Below are positions 32,970-42,981 of a DNA stretch of 64,000 bases, one piece after another. How positions within the stretch are numbered: the stretch's first letter is position 1; each line of letters opens with the position of its first letter. The translations under genes and the position numbers were made by a program. The stretch is from Cellvibrio sp. UBA7671 (lineage in GTDB: Bacteria; Pseudomonadota; Gammaproteobacteria; Pseudomonadales; Cellvibrionaceae), in contig DLHJ01000005.1 of the NCBI GenBank assembly GCA_002483145.1, positions 226,312 to 290,311 on the forward strand, written 5' to 3'. The notes below the pieces were generated by a model, which did not search any database, had not been told where the DNA came from, and was given only the letters and a program-made list of their open reading frames with translations.

Positions 32970-34286
32970 TTGCTGTGTATCTGTTCATTATCAATCCTTG
33001 CGGCCGACAATAATATGCAAGTCCCAACCCTTGTGCTCGCAGTAGCCTTAGAGATTTATCTGCTGTTACTTATTGCAACCGCAGTACTGATTTTTTATGC
33101 ACTAAAACAAAAGAAGCTCATTCGCCGGCAACAAGACAAATTGCGCGAATTAATTGAGACAATTAAAACTGAAAGCCCCACTCCTGCTCCTGCCGGGAAA
33201 TCCTACAAGCAACTCATCTATGAGCAACTGGAACTAACCCAGGAGCGTTTTGCCCTGATTGCCCCGCGCAGTGATATTAGCGAAGCGCAACCGGCCGACT
33301 TGCCTATTAATCAACGCATAGTCGCATTGCGCTACGCTTTCCTGCGCGCCGAGGAATTGGGCACTACCGAAGTACCCGGCAGTGAAGGTTATTGGAATGT
33401 CTTTCGCCAGACTTTAGAACCACTCCTGCATTCGACAACCGATACCGCCCTTGATTTACCCCCGGATACATCACTCGATACCGCCAGTAATGAAGAGTTG
33501 GAGATGTATAAAAAGCGGGTCGAGAATCTGGAAAAATTCAAAAAGCTGTTTTTTGATTTGGAGAAGCGCTGGAACGAAGCACAAGCCAATGCCCAAGGTT
33601 ACTACAATGAACTCTATGCGATGGCCAATGGTGTCGAGGATCGCGAAAGATACGAAATGCTATTAGGGCAATATGGCAACAGTTACAACGAAATAACCCA
33701 CTACATGCATTCGACTAACGCCGCAATTACAGGGCAGCCAGTTGAAAACAAGACCATTAATATCATCCGCCAGGATCCGCGCGCTGCAGAAGAAATTATG
33801 AAACTGCGCAATGTGGCCGCAGACCAATATCGGGTCATCAGCAATCTACAGCGTAAACTGGAAGAAGCGGTGACCGCCGAAGAGAAGGATTTGGTTATTA
33901 AAGAATTAGAACAACAGTTGCAACGGCAAGTGCGCTTTGTGCAAGAGTCCGACACCTGCGTCCAATTACTGGAAGAGGAGCTCAACAAGGCTAACGAGAA
34001 AATTGCTGAGCAGGAAGGCATTATTGAACACGAACACGAGCTCGAAGAAGAAAATCAACGCATTAAGGAAACACTGCACAACTTTACCCATGAGAGCAAA
34101 GAGCTGCTAGGCAACCTGGAAGATCTGGAACGCGAAAATGATCAGCTCAAAAATAGCCTCGAGCACAGCGTTTCAGAGCCAGATGTAAGCCCGGCAAATC
34201 TGCAACAAATCCAGTCTGAATTTGCTGAATTGCGTAAGCAATATACCGAATTGGAAGAAAAATACCTGGAATTGAAGTTTAAATAA
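32970..34286 (+). CDS. membrane-anchored coiled-coil protein of unknown function
   Basis: The reading frame opens at a TTG (32970), but the ATG at 33015 (MQVPTLVLAVALEIYLLLLI) is the likelier start; neither has a strong Shine-Dalgarno sequence. From the ATG it has 423 residues: one N-terminal membrane helix (about 5-28), then a long cytoplasmic region of predicted coiled coil. The heptad-rich segments run from about 165 to 200 and from about 260 to the C-terminus (ELEQQLQRQVRFVQESDTCVQ; HELEEENQRIKETLHNF). I do not recognise a family. It may scaffold a membrane-proximal assembly. A membrane adenylate cyclase gene follows after 144 bp on the same strand, but a link is not shown. Confidence 0.75.
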   Translation: MLCICSLSILAADNNMQVPTLVLAVALEIYLLLLIATAVLIFYALKQKKLIRRQQDKLRELIETIKTESPTPAPAGKSYKQLIYEQLELTQERFALIAPRSDISEAQPADLPINQRIVALRYAFLRAEELGTTEVPGSEGYWNVFRQTLEPLLHSTTDTALDLPPDTSLDTASNEELEMYKKRVENLEKFKKLFFDLEKRWNEAQANAQGYYNELYAMANGVEDRERYEMLLGQYGNSYNEITHYMHSTNAAITGQPVENKTINIIRQDPRAAEEIMKLRNVAADQYRVISNLQRKLEEAVTAEEKDLVIKELEQQLQRQVRFVQESDTCVQLLEEELNKANEKIAEQEGIIEHEHELEEENQRIKETLHNFTHESKELLGNLEDLERENDQLKNSLEHSVSEPDVSPANLQQIQSEFAELRKQYTELEEKYLELKFK

Positions 34287-34430
34287 TAAGCAACCAGAAA
34301 AGTCGCTTAGGTTTCCACCAACAAGTAGACATTTCCAACAAAAACCCGTTTAATTCACTCGCTTGGGCAAGCGGCACCACATTTTATAGGGATTGACTTA
34401 CTGACCAAATAACAACAAGGTTTTCGTCCA

Positions 34431-35813
34431 ATGAACAGTAAGACCGACAGTCAACAGCTGCAAACTGAATCCCCAATACAGCAGTACTATTTCCGTGCTC
34501 TTATCTGCTTTGCCGCTTCTGGTACGCTGGCCTCCTTTATTGATTGGAATCATCCCAGCCTCGCCCACATGGGTGTTATTGTATTTTTACTGATCTACGC
34601 TTACGCCACTTACCATTTCACCCGCAAACAAATTCCCGAACAAATGAGCCGCATTAATCGCTGGTTATCCCATGTGGATGCTGCGCTTATCGGTGTTGTA
34701 CTGAGTCTGACGGACTTTAGCATCCTGCCCTGTGTAATGTTTCTGACCATGATTCAATTTAACGCGCTGATTAGCGGCGGCGTACGTAAATTGATGGAAG
34801 ACAATAGCGCATTTGGAGTCGGCGTGATCTTGAGCCTTATTATCCACAAGCCGCAGCTGGTACTGTCCAGCAGTATCGAAATCAGTGCCGCCAGTTTGAT
34901 TGGTGTAGCCACCTATTTTTTAGTCTACGCCATTTATATGCACCAACGTTTTCACAAATTAATGATCAGTCAAAAGCAGCTGGAAAACGAACAAAAATGG
35001 CACAAAATCCGCGCTTATAAATTATCCCGCTACCTACCACCAACCGTATGGCAAGCGATTAATCGCGGCGATGATAAAAACCTGCAAGCAGAACGCAAAC
35101 GCATCAGCGTGTTTTTTTCGGACATCAAAGATTTCAGTCAGCTGTCAGAAGAGATTGAAGCAGAAGCCTTGACCGAATTGCTCAACCACTACCTCACTGA
35201 AATGTCCAAAATTGTTGCCCACTACGGCGGCACTATCGATAAATTTATGGGCGACGGCATTATGGTGCTGTTTGGCGATAGCAATAGCAAAGGCGTAAAA
35301 GATGATGCCACCCGTTGCGTTGCCATGGCCATTGCAATGAAAAAGCGCATCAAGTCAATGCAAGTAGAATGGTTTAACCAAGGCATTAAAAAGCCACTGC
35401 AGGTACGCATGGGCATCAATACCGGCTATTGCACAGTAGGTACATTCGGTACATCCAATCACTTGGATTACACCGTACTAGGGACGCAAGTTAACCTCGC
35501 AAGCCGTCTTGAATCTGCTGCAGAGCCTGATGAAATTTTAATCTCGCACGAAACCTGGTCACTGGTAAAAGACACCGTCATGTGCCGCGATAAAGGTGAG
35601 ATTCAGGTCAAAGGCTTCTCATTGCCTGTGAAAGTTTATCAAGTCGCAGACTTGCGCAAAGAGATGGGTAAAAACCAAAGCTATTTTGAAGATCGCGCGG
35701 AGGGTTTCTCCATGTATCTGGACATGGATAAAGTGCGCAACTACGATAAACAAAAAGTGATCGAATCACTTGAGAAAGCAGCAAGCCGTTTGAAAGACAA
35801 AGTCATCGTATAA
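34431..35813 (+). CDS. class III adenylate cyclase with N-terminal membrane domain (CyaB-like)
   Basis: A 460-residue protein. The N-terminal half has six predicted membrane segments (about residues 20-180) resembling a MASE2-type sensor; the C-terminal half (about 225-400) is a class III cyclase homology domain. The metal-binding aspartates are in FFSDIKDFS (near 231) and KFMGDGIMVLF (near 274). The purine-selecting Lys precedes the second Asp (TIDKFMGD), Thr is at the second selecting position (LDYTVLG), and the transition-state Asn/Arg are in VNLASRLE. All catalytic residues are present, so adenylate cyclase activity is likely. The layout and length match Pseudomonas aeruginosa CyaB. It probably supplies cAMP to a Vfr/CRP-type regulator. 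Confidence 0.85.
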   Translation: MNSKTDSQQLQTESPIQQYYFRALICFAASGTLASFIDWNHPSLAHMGVIVFLLIYAYATYHFTRKQIPEQMSRINRWLSHVDAALIGVVLSLTDFSILPCVMFLTMIQFNALISGGVRKLMEDNSAFGVGVILSLIIHKPQLVLSSSIEISAASLIGVATYFLVYAIYMHQRFHKLMISQKQLENEQKWHKIRAYKLSRYLPPTVWQAINRGDDKNLQAERKRISVFFSDIKDFSQLSEEIEAEALTELLNHYLTEMSKIVAHYGGTIDKFMGDGIMVLFGDSNSKGVKDDATRCVAMAIAMKKRIKSMQVEWFNQGIKKPLQVRMGINTGYCTVGTFGTSNHLDYTVLGTQVNLASRLESAAEPDEILISHETWSLVKDTVMCRDKGEIQVKGFSLPVKVYQVADLRKEMGKNQSYFEDRAEGFSMYLDMDKVRNYDKQKVIESLEKAASRLKDKVIV

Positions 35814-35835
35814 AATTACCAGTAGTGCTGAAGCA

Positions 35836-36663
35836 CTACTGGCGAATCAAACGCAGCAACTCGGGTTTTGCGTTTGGGTTGCTGGAGCGAAACGGGTTGA
35901 TATCCAACCCACCGCGCCGCGTATAACGTGCATACACAACCAATTCCTCAGGCTTACAAACCCGCGCAATATCACTGAAAATTCTCTCTACGCAATGTTC
36001 GTGAAAATCCTGATGCTCACGAAATGAAATAATGTAGCGCAGCAAACTCTCCCGCTGGATTTTATTGCCCTTGTAGCGAATCACAAGACTCGCCCAATCC
36101 GGCTGGCCGGTAACAGGGCAATTGGTTTTTAGCAGGTGACTGACCAAACATTCATCTGCGATCCCCAGCTCAGTAGTAAGCAACTCGGGCGCCGGATGAT
36201 AGCAATCAACAGCCACTGTCAAATCATCCAATAACTCGCCTTCCACCTCGGCAATCTCCGCCAGGTGATGTTCAGGACGCACCGACGCTGTTAACGGAAT
36301 AATAGTCGCACGGACATCGGCATTGGTAATGCGCGCAAGATCTTTGGCAAGCAGCAATTCCACTTCTGCAACATTTTCAAAACGGGTTTGATTCAACGAA
36401 TTCAAATAGAGTTTGAAGGATTTTGACTCCACAATAAATTCACTGGTACAGGGAATAAAAAACTCGGCAATAGCAACAACCGGCTTCCCCAATGCATCAA
36501 GCCAGGACAATTCATACCCCGTCCATATATCCATTCCATAAAAAGGCAATGTATCGCCTATTCCCAATAGTGCACGCGACTCGGCGCGGGGAATAGGAAA
36601 TAATAAATGCGGAGCATAAACAGATACATAGTCTGTTTGGCGACCAAGTGGATTATGGTTCAT
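35836..36663 (-). CDS. queF: NADPH-dependent 7-cyano-7-deazaguanine reductase QueF
   Basis: A 275-residue enzyme of the long (YqcD) QueF type (E. coli 282 aa). It reduces preQ0 to preQ1 in queuosine biosynthesis. The N-terminus NPLGRQTDYVSVYAPHLLFPIPR is diagnostic. The catalytic Cys is in LLKTNCPVTGQPDWASL, the substrate-binding ESKSFKLYLNS motif is near residue 80, and RYTRRGGLDINPFRS is at the C-terminus. It is cytosolic. It lies downstream of the ABC exporter genes on the same strand, 37 bp after the permease, and could be co-transcribed. Confidence 0.95.
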   Translation of the reverse strand: MNHNPLGRQTDYVSVYAPHLLFPIPRAESRALLGIGDTLPFYGMDIWTGYELSWLDALGKPVVAIAEFFIPCTSEFIVESKSFKLYLNSLNQTRFENVAEVELLLAKDLARITNADVRATIIPLTASVRPEHHLAEIAEVEGELLDDLTVAVDCYHPAPELLTTELGIADECLVSHLLKTNCPVTGQPDWASLVIRYKGNKIQRESLLRYIISFREHQDFHEHCVERIFSDIARVCKPEELVVYARYTRRGGLDINPFRSSNPNAKPELLRLIRQ

Positions 36664-36699
36664 ACAGTTTCCAATAATTTTAATTACACCTCATCCGCA

Positions 36700-37473
36700 T
36701 CATGCGCGCAGGCGTTTTCCGGTTTTTAATAAATGCAAAGCAATCACAAATAGTATGACCACAAACACCGTAAGCCCCACCAATGCCATACCTATATGCA
36801 AATCACTAATACCCAACATGCCGTAGCGAAATGCATTCACCATGTGCAAAATGGGATTGAGAACTGACACTTGCTGCCAAAACTCAGGCAGCAAATTGAT
36901 CGAATAAAAAACTCCACCAAAATAGGTTAACGGAGTTAAAACAAAGGTGGGAATGATCGATACATCGTCAAATGTGTTAGCGTAAATTGCATTGATAAAC
37001 CCGGCGATGGAAAACAGTATCGAGGTCATCAATACAATAAATAAAGTAGTAAACCAATGGTGTATATGCAGATCCGCAAAAAACAACGACATGATGGTGA
37101 CAATCAAACCCACCGCAACGCCACGGGCCACACCGCCCATAACATAACCCAATAAAATAATGTAATTGGGAGTCGGTGAAACTAGCAACTCTTCAATACT
37201 GCGCTGGAATTTTGCGCTGAAAAATGAAGAAGATACATTGGCATAAGCATTGGTGATTACCGCCATCATAATCAACCCTGGCGCCACAAACTCGATATAG
37301 CTGAAACCACCCATATCGCCAATACGGCTGCCAATTAATTTGCCAAAAATCACAAAATATAAAATCATTGTGATTGCCGGTGGCAATAAGGTTTGAATCC
37401 AGATTCGGGTAAACCGCTTTATTTCCTTATGCAAAATAGTAAGAAACGCAATCCACTGTTCTTGTAAACTCAT
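36700..37473 (-). CDS. ABC-2 type exporter permease (YadH-like)
   Basis: A 257-residue integral membrane protein with six predicted helices and the ABC-2 permease signature region (FSIAGFINAIYANTFDDVSIIPTFVLTPLTYFGGVFYSI). The length matches E. coli YadH (256 aa). It pairs with the ATPase encoded just upstream; the two genes overlap by 4 bp, so translation is coupled. The substrate of the YadG/YadH exporter is not established. The membrane insertion starts after a short cytoplasmic N-terminus. Confidence 0.88.
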   Translation of the reverse strand: MSLQEQWIAFLTILHKEIKRFTRIWIQTLLPPAITMILYFVIFGKLIGSRIGDMGGFSYIEFVAPGLIMMAVITNAYANVSSSFFSAKFQRSIEELLVSPTPNYIILLGYVMGGVARGVAVGLIVTIMSLFFADLHIHHWFTTLFIVLMTSILFSIAGFINAIYANTFDDVSIIPTFVLTPLTYFGGVFYSINLLPEFWQQVSVLNPILHMVNAFRYGMLGISDLHIGMALVGLTVFVVILFVIALHLLKTGKRLRA

Positions 37474-38423
37474 GATCGCACCTCTTGTTGCGCAGCGCCT
37501 GCCAGATCTTTATTCGCATTAACCATAGCCACAAACAATTCTTCCAGACGGTTGGATTTATTGCGCATACTGACAATTTCAAATCCCTGCGTAGTCAACT
37601 GGGTAAATACTGCATTGAGTGACTGCCCCTTATCCACCTCTACTTCAAATGAATGCTCATCAATTTGTGCAACGCGATGGCCATTTAAATGTGGCAGCGA
37701 TTGTAAATTACCCGCCACATCAAAAATAAACGTTTCCTTATTAAGTTGCTGCAATAAACTTTTAACGCTGGTGTTTTTAACAATGACACCTTGGTCAATT
37801 ATCGCCACATTACGGCACAAGCTTTCCGCCTCTTCCAAATAGTGCGTGGTGAGAATAATGGTTGTACCTGCCGCATTAATCTCGCGCAAAAACTCCCACA
37901 TGGAGCGGCGCAGTTCTATATCAACACCTGCTGTAGGCTCATCAAGGATCAGTAATTGCGGTTCATGCACTAACGCGCGTGCAATCATCAAGCGTCGTTT
38001 CATACCACCCGACAGCATCCGGGCGGGAGTATGGCGCTTATCCCATAAGCTCAATTGTTTTAAATATTTTTCGGTTTGTACTAATGCTTGCTTACGGGGC
38101 AAACCATAGTAGCCCGCTTGCTGCAGCACTATGTCCTCCACCTTTTCAAACATACTGAAATTGAATTCTTGTGGAACTACACCCAAGTATTTTTTGGCGA
38201 TAGAAAAATCGGTATCGATATTTTTGCCGAACACCTCAACTGTGCCTGCAGTTTTACGCACGAGTGAGCTGATGATACCTATAGTGGTTGATTTTCCCGC
38301 ACCATTAGGGCCGAGCATGGCGAAAAAATCACCCGGCATCACATCGAGTGAAATACCTTTTAGAGCTTCGAATTTTTCGTTGTAAACTTTACGCAGGTTT
38401 CTTAGTGAGAGTGCCGGAGTCAT
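37470..38423 (-). CDS. ABC transporter ATP-binding protein (YadG-like)
   Basis: A 317-residue ATPase with Walker A GPNGAGKSTT, signature LSGGMKRRL and Walker B LLILDEPTAGVD. The LSGGMKRR form is common to ABC-2 exporters, and the length is close to E. coli YadG (308 aa). It energises the permease encoded downstream. The start is supported by GAGGGGTT immediately before the ATG. It diverges from the PA2817-like gene, the starts being close, so the two promoters must share about 20-60 bp. Confidence 0.9.
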   Translation of the reverse strand: MTPALSLRNLRKVYNEKFEALKGISLDVMPGDFFAMLGPNGAGKSTTIGIISSLVRKTAGTVEVFGKNIDTDFSIAKKYLGVVPQEFNFSMFEKVEDIVLQQAGYYGLPRKQALVQTEKYLKQLSLWDKRHTPARMLSGGMKRRLMIARALVHEPQLLILDEPTAGVDIELRRSMWEFLREINAAGTTIILTTHYLEEAESLCRNVAIIDQGVIVKNTSVKSLLQQLNKETFIFDVAGNLQSLPHLNGHRVAQIDEHSFEVEVDKGQSLNAVFTQLTTQGFEIVSMRNKSNRLEELFVAMVNANKDLAGAAQQEVRS

Positions 38424-38480
38424 AACCCCTCGCAGAAATGAATGAAAGTCAGAAAATCTACCACCAGATCAGGGCGCAGC

Positions 38481-38903
38481 ATGTCGATTTCAAGTTCGGA
38501 ACCATCTATTTACGATCAAGAGTATTACACATATCACCTGGAGTTACTCGCCGCCTTTAGCGCGCAGATCCAGCAATTACCACCATTTAACGCTGAATTC
38601 CCAAACGAGGAAGACCAGGAATTTCTCGTCGCGCTTGCACAATTGCAGCAACAACCACAAGGCGTCAGCTTCCTGGAACAAGGGCAGATATTGATGTGTC
38701 GTATTGTCGGCACTTATCCACACTTGATGCCACTGCTTTATCGCGACCTGCTGTGGTTTTTTGGTGGTGACTGCCTGCATTACATGCCGGATGATGAGAT
38801 CGCCGTTTTCCAGCATTTGGATGAAAAGCGTGAGGAAGCAAAACAGCAACAGGCGCCTTTCAGCTATAAGGAAGCCCGCGCAAAATCGATGGGGATGCAT
38901 TAA
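38481..38903 (+). CDS. PA2817-family conserved protein
   Basis: The likely start is the ATG at 38481, which has a purine-rich stretch AGGGCGCAGC before it; the upstream in-frame ATG at 38442 would overlap the shared promoter. It gives 140 residues, acidic and helical, with the phrases HLELLAAFSAQIQQLPPF and TYPHLMPLLYRDLLWFFGGDCLHYMPDDEI, which look like the PA2817-type family of pseudomonads. It is cytosolic. No biochemical role is known. It stands alone between the divergent ABC genes and the tRNA cluster. Confidence 0.7.
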   Translation: MSISSSEPSIYDQEYYTYHLELLAAFSAQIQQLPPFNAEFPNEEDQEFLVALAQLQQQPQGVSFLEQGQILMCRIVGTYPHLMPLLYRDLLWFFGGDCLHYMPDDEIAVFQHLDEKREEAKQQQAPFSYKEARAKSMGMH

Positions 38904-39004
38904 CAACAATATAACCGCAAAGGAATGCGTTATGCCCAAGAGGGCGGAAACTGTATCAGGAAGCTAATCAAGAAATAAACACTAGGGAGTGGACTACGTA
39001 AAAC

Positions 39005-39080
<76 letters not shown>

Positions 39081-39086
39081 TAAATG

Positions 39087-39162
39087 TGGCGTCCCCTAGG
39101 GGACTCGAACCCCTGTTACCGCCGTGAAAGGGCGGTGTCCTAGGCCACTAGACGAAGGGGAC
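39087..39162 (-). tRNA. tRNA-Glu (anticodon TTC), copy 1
   Basis: A 76-nt gene with encoded CCA. The acceptor GTCCCCT/AGGGGAC, the anticodon stem/loop CGCCCTTTCACGGCG (TTC) and the T arm CAGGGGTTCGAGTCCCCT are intact. It lies upstream of tRNA-Gly in the leftward transcript, 6 bp apart. Confidence 0.95.
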
Positions 39163-39259
39163 ATTTTGAAAGTTGCCTAGGTGACAACGATAAAACGTAC
39201 TTCACTAACAGATCAAAACATCAATCTTTACTGCATTAACTTCCCTTGGTAAGAGAAGT

Positions 39260-39335
<76 letters not shown>

Positions 39336-39341
39336 TAAATG

Positions 39342-39417
39342 TGGCGTCCCCTAGGGGACTCGAACCCCTGTTACCGCCGTGAAAGGGCGGTGTCCTAGGC
39401 CACTAGACGAAGGGGAC
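39342..39417 (-). tRNA. tRNA-Glu (anticodon TTC), copy 2
   Basis: Identical in sequence to copy 1 and displaced by 255 bp. It is the first gene of the leftward tRNA cluster. The promoter must lie in 39418-39500, where I see no clear -35/-10 pair. Confidence 0.95.
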
Positions 39418-39658
39418 CCGGACCATCTTACGTTTAATCTGCTCTTTCAAGCCGATGTCTGCGTCAGAAGTGGGGCGCATTCTAGGGACAGGTGCCGCCT
39501 GTGTCAACACTTTTAATTCTTTTTTTATCGGAGTGGAAACAAGCACTTAGCGATTTTATACACCAGTCAAAATACAAATTCTGGCGCCATTTTTTTCGGT
39601 GCTATACTTGAAGCATCAATGCTGCCCAGCATTTAACCGATAAGGTTCTAAAACCATC

Positions 39659-40462
39659 ATGTCTGCCTATGTTATTGCCACAATATTTCTCCTATTAATT
39701 CTGCTGGCAGGATATTTATTTTTATCGCACTCCATTGAAAAACGGCGAGTACAACGTCAACGCTTAATTACTGCCCTGCGCGCAAGACGCAATTCCTTTC
39801 GCGATCTCGCCACCGGCTTCCCCACAGGCTTTTTATCCAACGACCTAACTGCCCTGCTCTACCGCGCACTGGTCGATTGTTGCGATCAGTTATCGCGCCT
39901 TGAACCCAAAGATCCGACTCATGCCGAGCAATTCAACCTCTACACAAACCTGCTCGCCACCCAAAAAGACAACAACCAACAAACGCGGGTGCGCCTGGAG
40001 AACCCACAGCAAATTAAAGAGGCGCACAGCTTATTACAAGAGCTCCATCGATTTGTCATGCAGCAATCGGCCCTACACCTGATAAACCAAGTACAAACCG
40101 AGGCCTATATCGATCAAATTAATCGCTTGGTATTGCAAATGTCGGTTGATGGACACGTATTCAATGCACGTCAGTCCCAACAAGTAGGCAAGGTGCGCCT
40201 GGCCGTTCACTATTACACCTTGGCCCGCAAAGCATTGGCAGCTGAAAATGCAAGCCATGGTTTCGACAAACAAATCGCGCAACTGGATGCGATGATTACA
40301 AAACTGCAAGAAAAAGCAGAGGCAACACCAGAAGGTGCAGAGCAACCAGCAGCAACATCCAACACAAAACCCGCTGCAACGACTGATGGATCATCAAGCA
40401 AAGAATGGAAAAATTTCGATGAAGAAAATGCAAAATGGAAGAAAAAGCAAATTTATGATTGA
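39659..40462 (+). CDS. membrane-anchored protein of unknown function
   Basis: A 267-residue protein with an N-terminal membrane helix (residues 4-24, MSAYVIATIFLLLILLAGYL). A basic, helical cytoplasmic region follows (RLITALRARRNSFRDLATGFP, then repeated Leu/Gln-rich helices). The C-terminal 50 residues are low-complexity (Ala/Thr/Pro, then an acidic/lysine end). I do not recognise a domain with confidence. It stands alone; ATG at 39659. Confidence 0.7.
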   Translation: MSAYVIATIFLLLILLAGYLFLSHSIEKRRVQRQRLITALRARRNSFRDLATGFPTGFLSNDLTALLYRALVDCCDQLSRLEPKDPTHAEQFNLYTNLLATQKDNNQQTRVRLENPQQIKEAHSLLQELHRFVMQQSALHLINQVQTEAYIDQINRLVLQMSVDGHVFNARQSQQVGKVRLAVHYYTLARKALAAENASHGFDKQIAQLDAMITKLQEKAEATPEGAEQPAATSNTKPAATTDGSSSKEWKNFDEENAKWKKKQIYD

Positions 40463-40789
40463 TGTGCGAAGCAAAAAATATTGTAGGTAGGTACGCACCA
40501 AACGTGGCTATCGGCAAGTCATACGCATTAATAAGGACAGCCTTCCAAACCAGCTTTTTTAGCAATGGGGCAACCGCTATACACTATCTACAGGGTTTGC
40601 AGTAGCGATAAATATTACAAATGCAAATATTTATCAACCCTGATCTATCAAGTATTTACATCCTCGTTACTTATCCCCAACTGCCCCCCATCGAACCTCT
40701 ACCGAAAGCCTATGTGGGGCAACATACAGAAAAACATTGATAGTCGTGATTAAAATTTGGCATCTCTTCTACCCCAAAATGGTCATTCT
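40463..40789. other. intergenic region before the ybhP gene
   Basis: About 325 bp. No gene, terminator or tRNA is visible. A CCCCCCAT (about 40685)/ATGTGGGG pair could form a weak hairpin. The promoter for the ybhP-clsB-ybhN operon must lie here, but I could not place one confidently. Confidence 0.45.
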
Positions 40790-41623
40790 ATGAATGATGA
40801 TCCTAGCCCTACAAAAACCACGACTGCCCCATCTTTTTCAGAAGAGAAACTCAACGCTATTGAGTTAACACAATCCCATCCCGCAACACATAAATTGCGC
40901 ATACTCACTTTGAACATGCACAAAGGTTTCACTGTGTTTAACCGTCAATTTGTTCTACCTGAATTGCGCGAAGCCGTACGATCCCTCTCAACCGAACTGG
41001 TATTTCTACAAGAAGTGCACGGAAGCCATAAACAACATGCAAAGCGCCACAGCAATTGGCCAACCACATCCCAATACGAATTTTTAGCCGACACCATGTG
41101 GCCAGAATTTTCCTACGGACGAAATGCAGTGTATCCCGAGGGGGATCACGGTAATGCCATACTGTCCAAATATCCTATTATTCGTTTTCAAAACCTGGAT
41201 ATCTCTATTGGGCGAATCGAACAACGCGGGCTTTTACACAGCGTAGTGAAAGTTCCAGGGTATAAGGAAGTTCACGCAATCTGCGTGCATTTAGGTCTCC
41301 GCGAAAGTCATCGCAAACGACAGCTTTTTTTATTACGCGATTTGGTTGAAAGCCTTCCATTATCAGCCCCAGTTATCATTGCCGGTGACTTTAACGATTG
41401 GCGAAAACGTGCAGACACCATCCTTGCAACCTGCAATATGCGGGAAGCTTTTGTAAATGAATATGGCAAACCGGCAAAAAGTTTTCCGGCACGCTGGCCG
41501 ATACTTTCTCTCGACAGAGTCTATGTGCGTAACGCGTCTACGCAAAACCCCCAAGTGTTATTGCAACGCCCTTGGTCCCATCTTTCAGATCATGCACCCT
41601 TAGCCGTGGAGATTTTTATATGA
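40790..41623 (+). CDS. ybhP: endonuclease/exonuclease/phosphatase family protein YbhP
   Basis: From the ATG at 40790 (the frame also opens at TTG 40757, less likely) the product has 277 residues. It shows the EEP fold signatures LRILTLNMHKGF, LVFLQEVHGSH, HGNAILSKYPI, ICVHLGLRESHRKRQ, VIIAGDFNDWR and HLSDHAPLAVEI, all matching E. coli YbhP (253 aa) closely. The active-site Asn, Glu, Asp-x-Asn and Asp-His residues are present. The substrate is unknown; its operon position suggests a role linked to cardiolipin metabolism. It overlaps the next gene by an ATGA. Confidence 0.9.
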   Translation: MNDDPSPTKTTTAPSFSEEKLNAIELTQSHPATHKLRILTLNMHKGFTVFNRQFVLPELREAVRSLSTELVFLQEVHGSHKQHAKRHSNWPTTSQYEFLADTMWPEFSYGRNAVYPEGDHGNAILSKYPIIRFQNLDISIGRIEQRGLLHSVVKVPGYKEVHAICVHLGLRESHRKRQLFLLRDLVESLPLSAPVIIAGDFNDWRKRADTILATCNMREAFVNEYGKPAKSFPARWPILSLDRVYVRNASTQNPQVLLQRPWSHLSDHAPLAVEIFI

Positions 41624-42981
41624 AGGACAACTGGCGAGATGGTAATGAAGTAAAGCTTCTTATTAACGGTGAAGAGTTTTTTCCTAGCGTATTCGAATGC
41701 ATTCGCAATGCAAAAGAAGAAATCCTACTGGAGACATTTATCGTCTACGAAGATGAAATAGGCAATCAACTTCAACAAGAGTTAATTGCCGCGGCGCAAC
41801 GTGGTGTCAGCATTGATATCACTGTTGATGATTACGGCACATGGGATTTGAGCCAGGAGTTTACCGATGCCCTCACCGCGGCAGGAGTGCGCCTGCATAT
41901 TTTTGACCCGCAGCCCAAACTTTGGGGCGTGCGCCTGAATATATTTCGCCGCTTGCATCGTAAACTTGCTGTTATTGATCGGCATATCGCTTTCGTAGGT
42001 GGGATTAATTTTTCCGCCGACCATCTGATTAGCTCGGGCGAAAAAGCCAAGCAAGATTATGCCGTAAAAGTGCGGGGCCCAGTGGTAGCGGATATCCACC
42101 AAACCTGTATGCTCTTATTGTTGCGAGCATCCAGCCGTAAGGAGCGGAGCAAGTATATTCAGACCGCGAGAGCAGCGGAACCACCTGTTGCAGGTGAGGT
42201 GCGAGCATTGATGGTTGAAAGAGACAACGGCGCGCACTCCCGGGACATAGAACGACAATACCTCCTGGCCGCCCGGCTAGCCCAACAACGTCTAATTATT
42301 GCCAATGCATATTTTTTTCCCGGATATCGTCTGCTGCGCGAATTACGTCGCGCAGCACAGCGTAATGTGGAAGTGATATTAATTCTGCAAGGTCAGCCCG
42401 ACATGGCGTGGGTCACCGCCTTATCGCGTTTACTTTACAATTATTTATTGCGCTCGGGCGTAAAAATTTATGAGTATTGCCAGCGCCCCTTACATGGGAA
42501 AGTCGCGCTCATGGACGATAAATGGGCTACGGTAGGATCGAGCAATTTGGACCCGCTAAGCTTGTCATTAAACTTGGAGGCGAATGTTTTTATCGATAAT
42601 GAAGCATTCAATCAGCAACTTTATGAGCATTTTAATCAGCTTGTAAATAATCACTGCAAAAAATTAAACATTAAAACCGCGCTACGCGGTCTATGGTGGC
42701 GTGCGCCCATAATATTTTTGAGCTTCCATTTTTTACGAAAATTTCCCACTATTATGGGGTGGCTACCAGCGCATACACACGAACTAAAATTGGTGACACC
42801 TTCGAAAGACTTTACCGATAGCGAAAAAAATCACATAACGCAAAAAGCAGGAGAATATAATAAGGTAACCAATGCTATATTCAAAAATAAGCAAGGTTAC
42901 GAAAAATATAACTTCGCTAAAAATAAATCCTTGGACGAAAGTTACAAGAAAAAAAGCTTATCCAAGGAATCTATATCATGA
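41620..42981 (+). CDS. clsB: cardiolipin synthase ClsB (phospholipase D family)
   Basis: The start is the ATG at 41620, overlapping the ybhP stop as ATGA, giving 453 residues. Two HKD motifs are present: HRKLAVIDRHIAFVGGINFS near residue 110 and HGKVALMDDKWATVGSSNLD near residue 290. ClsB condenses phospholipids into cardiolipin at the inner membrane. E. coli ClsB (YbhO) has 413 residues; the extra sequence here is a charged, Lys/Asn-rich C-terminal tail (about 400-453). It overlaps ybhN by 4 bp, so the three genes form a translationally coupled operon. Confidence 0.92.
   Translation: MKDNWRDGNEVKLLINGEEFFPSVFECIRNAKEEILLETFIVYEDEIGNQLQQELIAAAQRGVSIDITVDDYGTWDLSQEFTDALTAAGVRLHIFDPQPKLWGVRLNIFRRLHRKLAVIDRHIAFVGGINFSADHLISSGEKAKQDYAVKVRGPVVADIHQTCMLLLLRASSRKERSKYIQTARAAEPPVAGEVRALMVERDNGAHSRDIERQYLLAARLAQQRLIIANAYFFPGYRLLRELRRAAQRNVEVILILQGQPDMAWVTALSRLLYNYLLRSGVKIYEYCQRPLHGKVALMDDKWATVGSSNLDPLSLSLNLEANVFIDNEAFNQQLYEHFNQLVNNHCKKLNIKTALRGLWWRAPIIFLSFHFLRKFPTIMGWLPAHTHELKLVTPSKDFTDSEKNHITQKAGEYNKVTNAIFKNKQGYEKYNFAKNKSLDESYKKKSLSKESIS

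Noticed and set aside
32970..33014. TTG-initiated start for the coiled-coil gene
   Set aside because: The purine stretch AAGG touches the TTG with no spacing, and the ATG at 33015 begins directly before the membrane helix; neither has a strong ribosome site, so the ATG is preferred.
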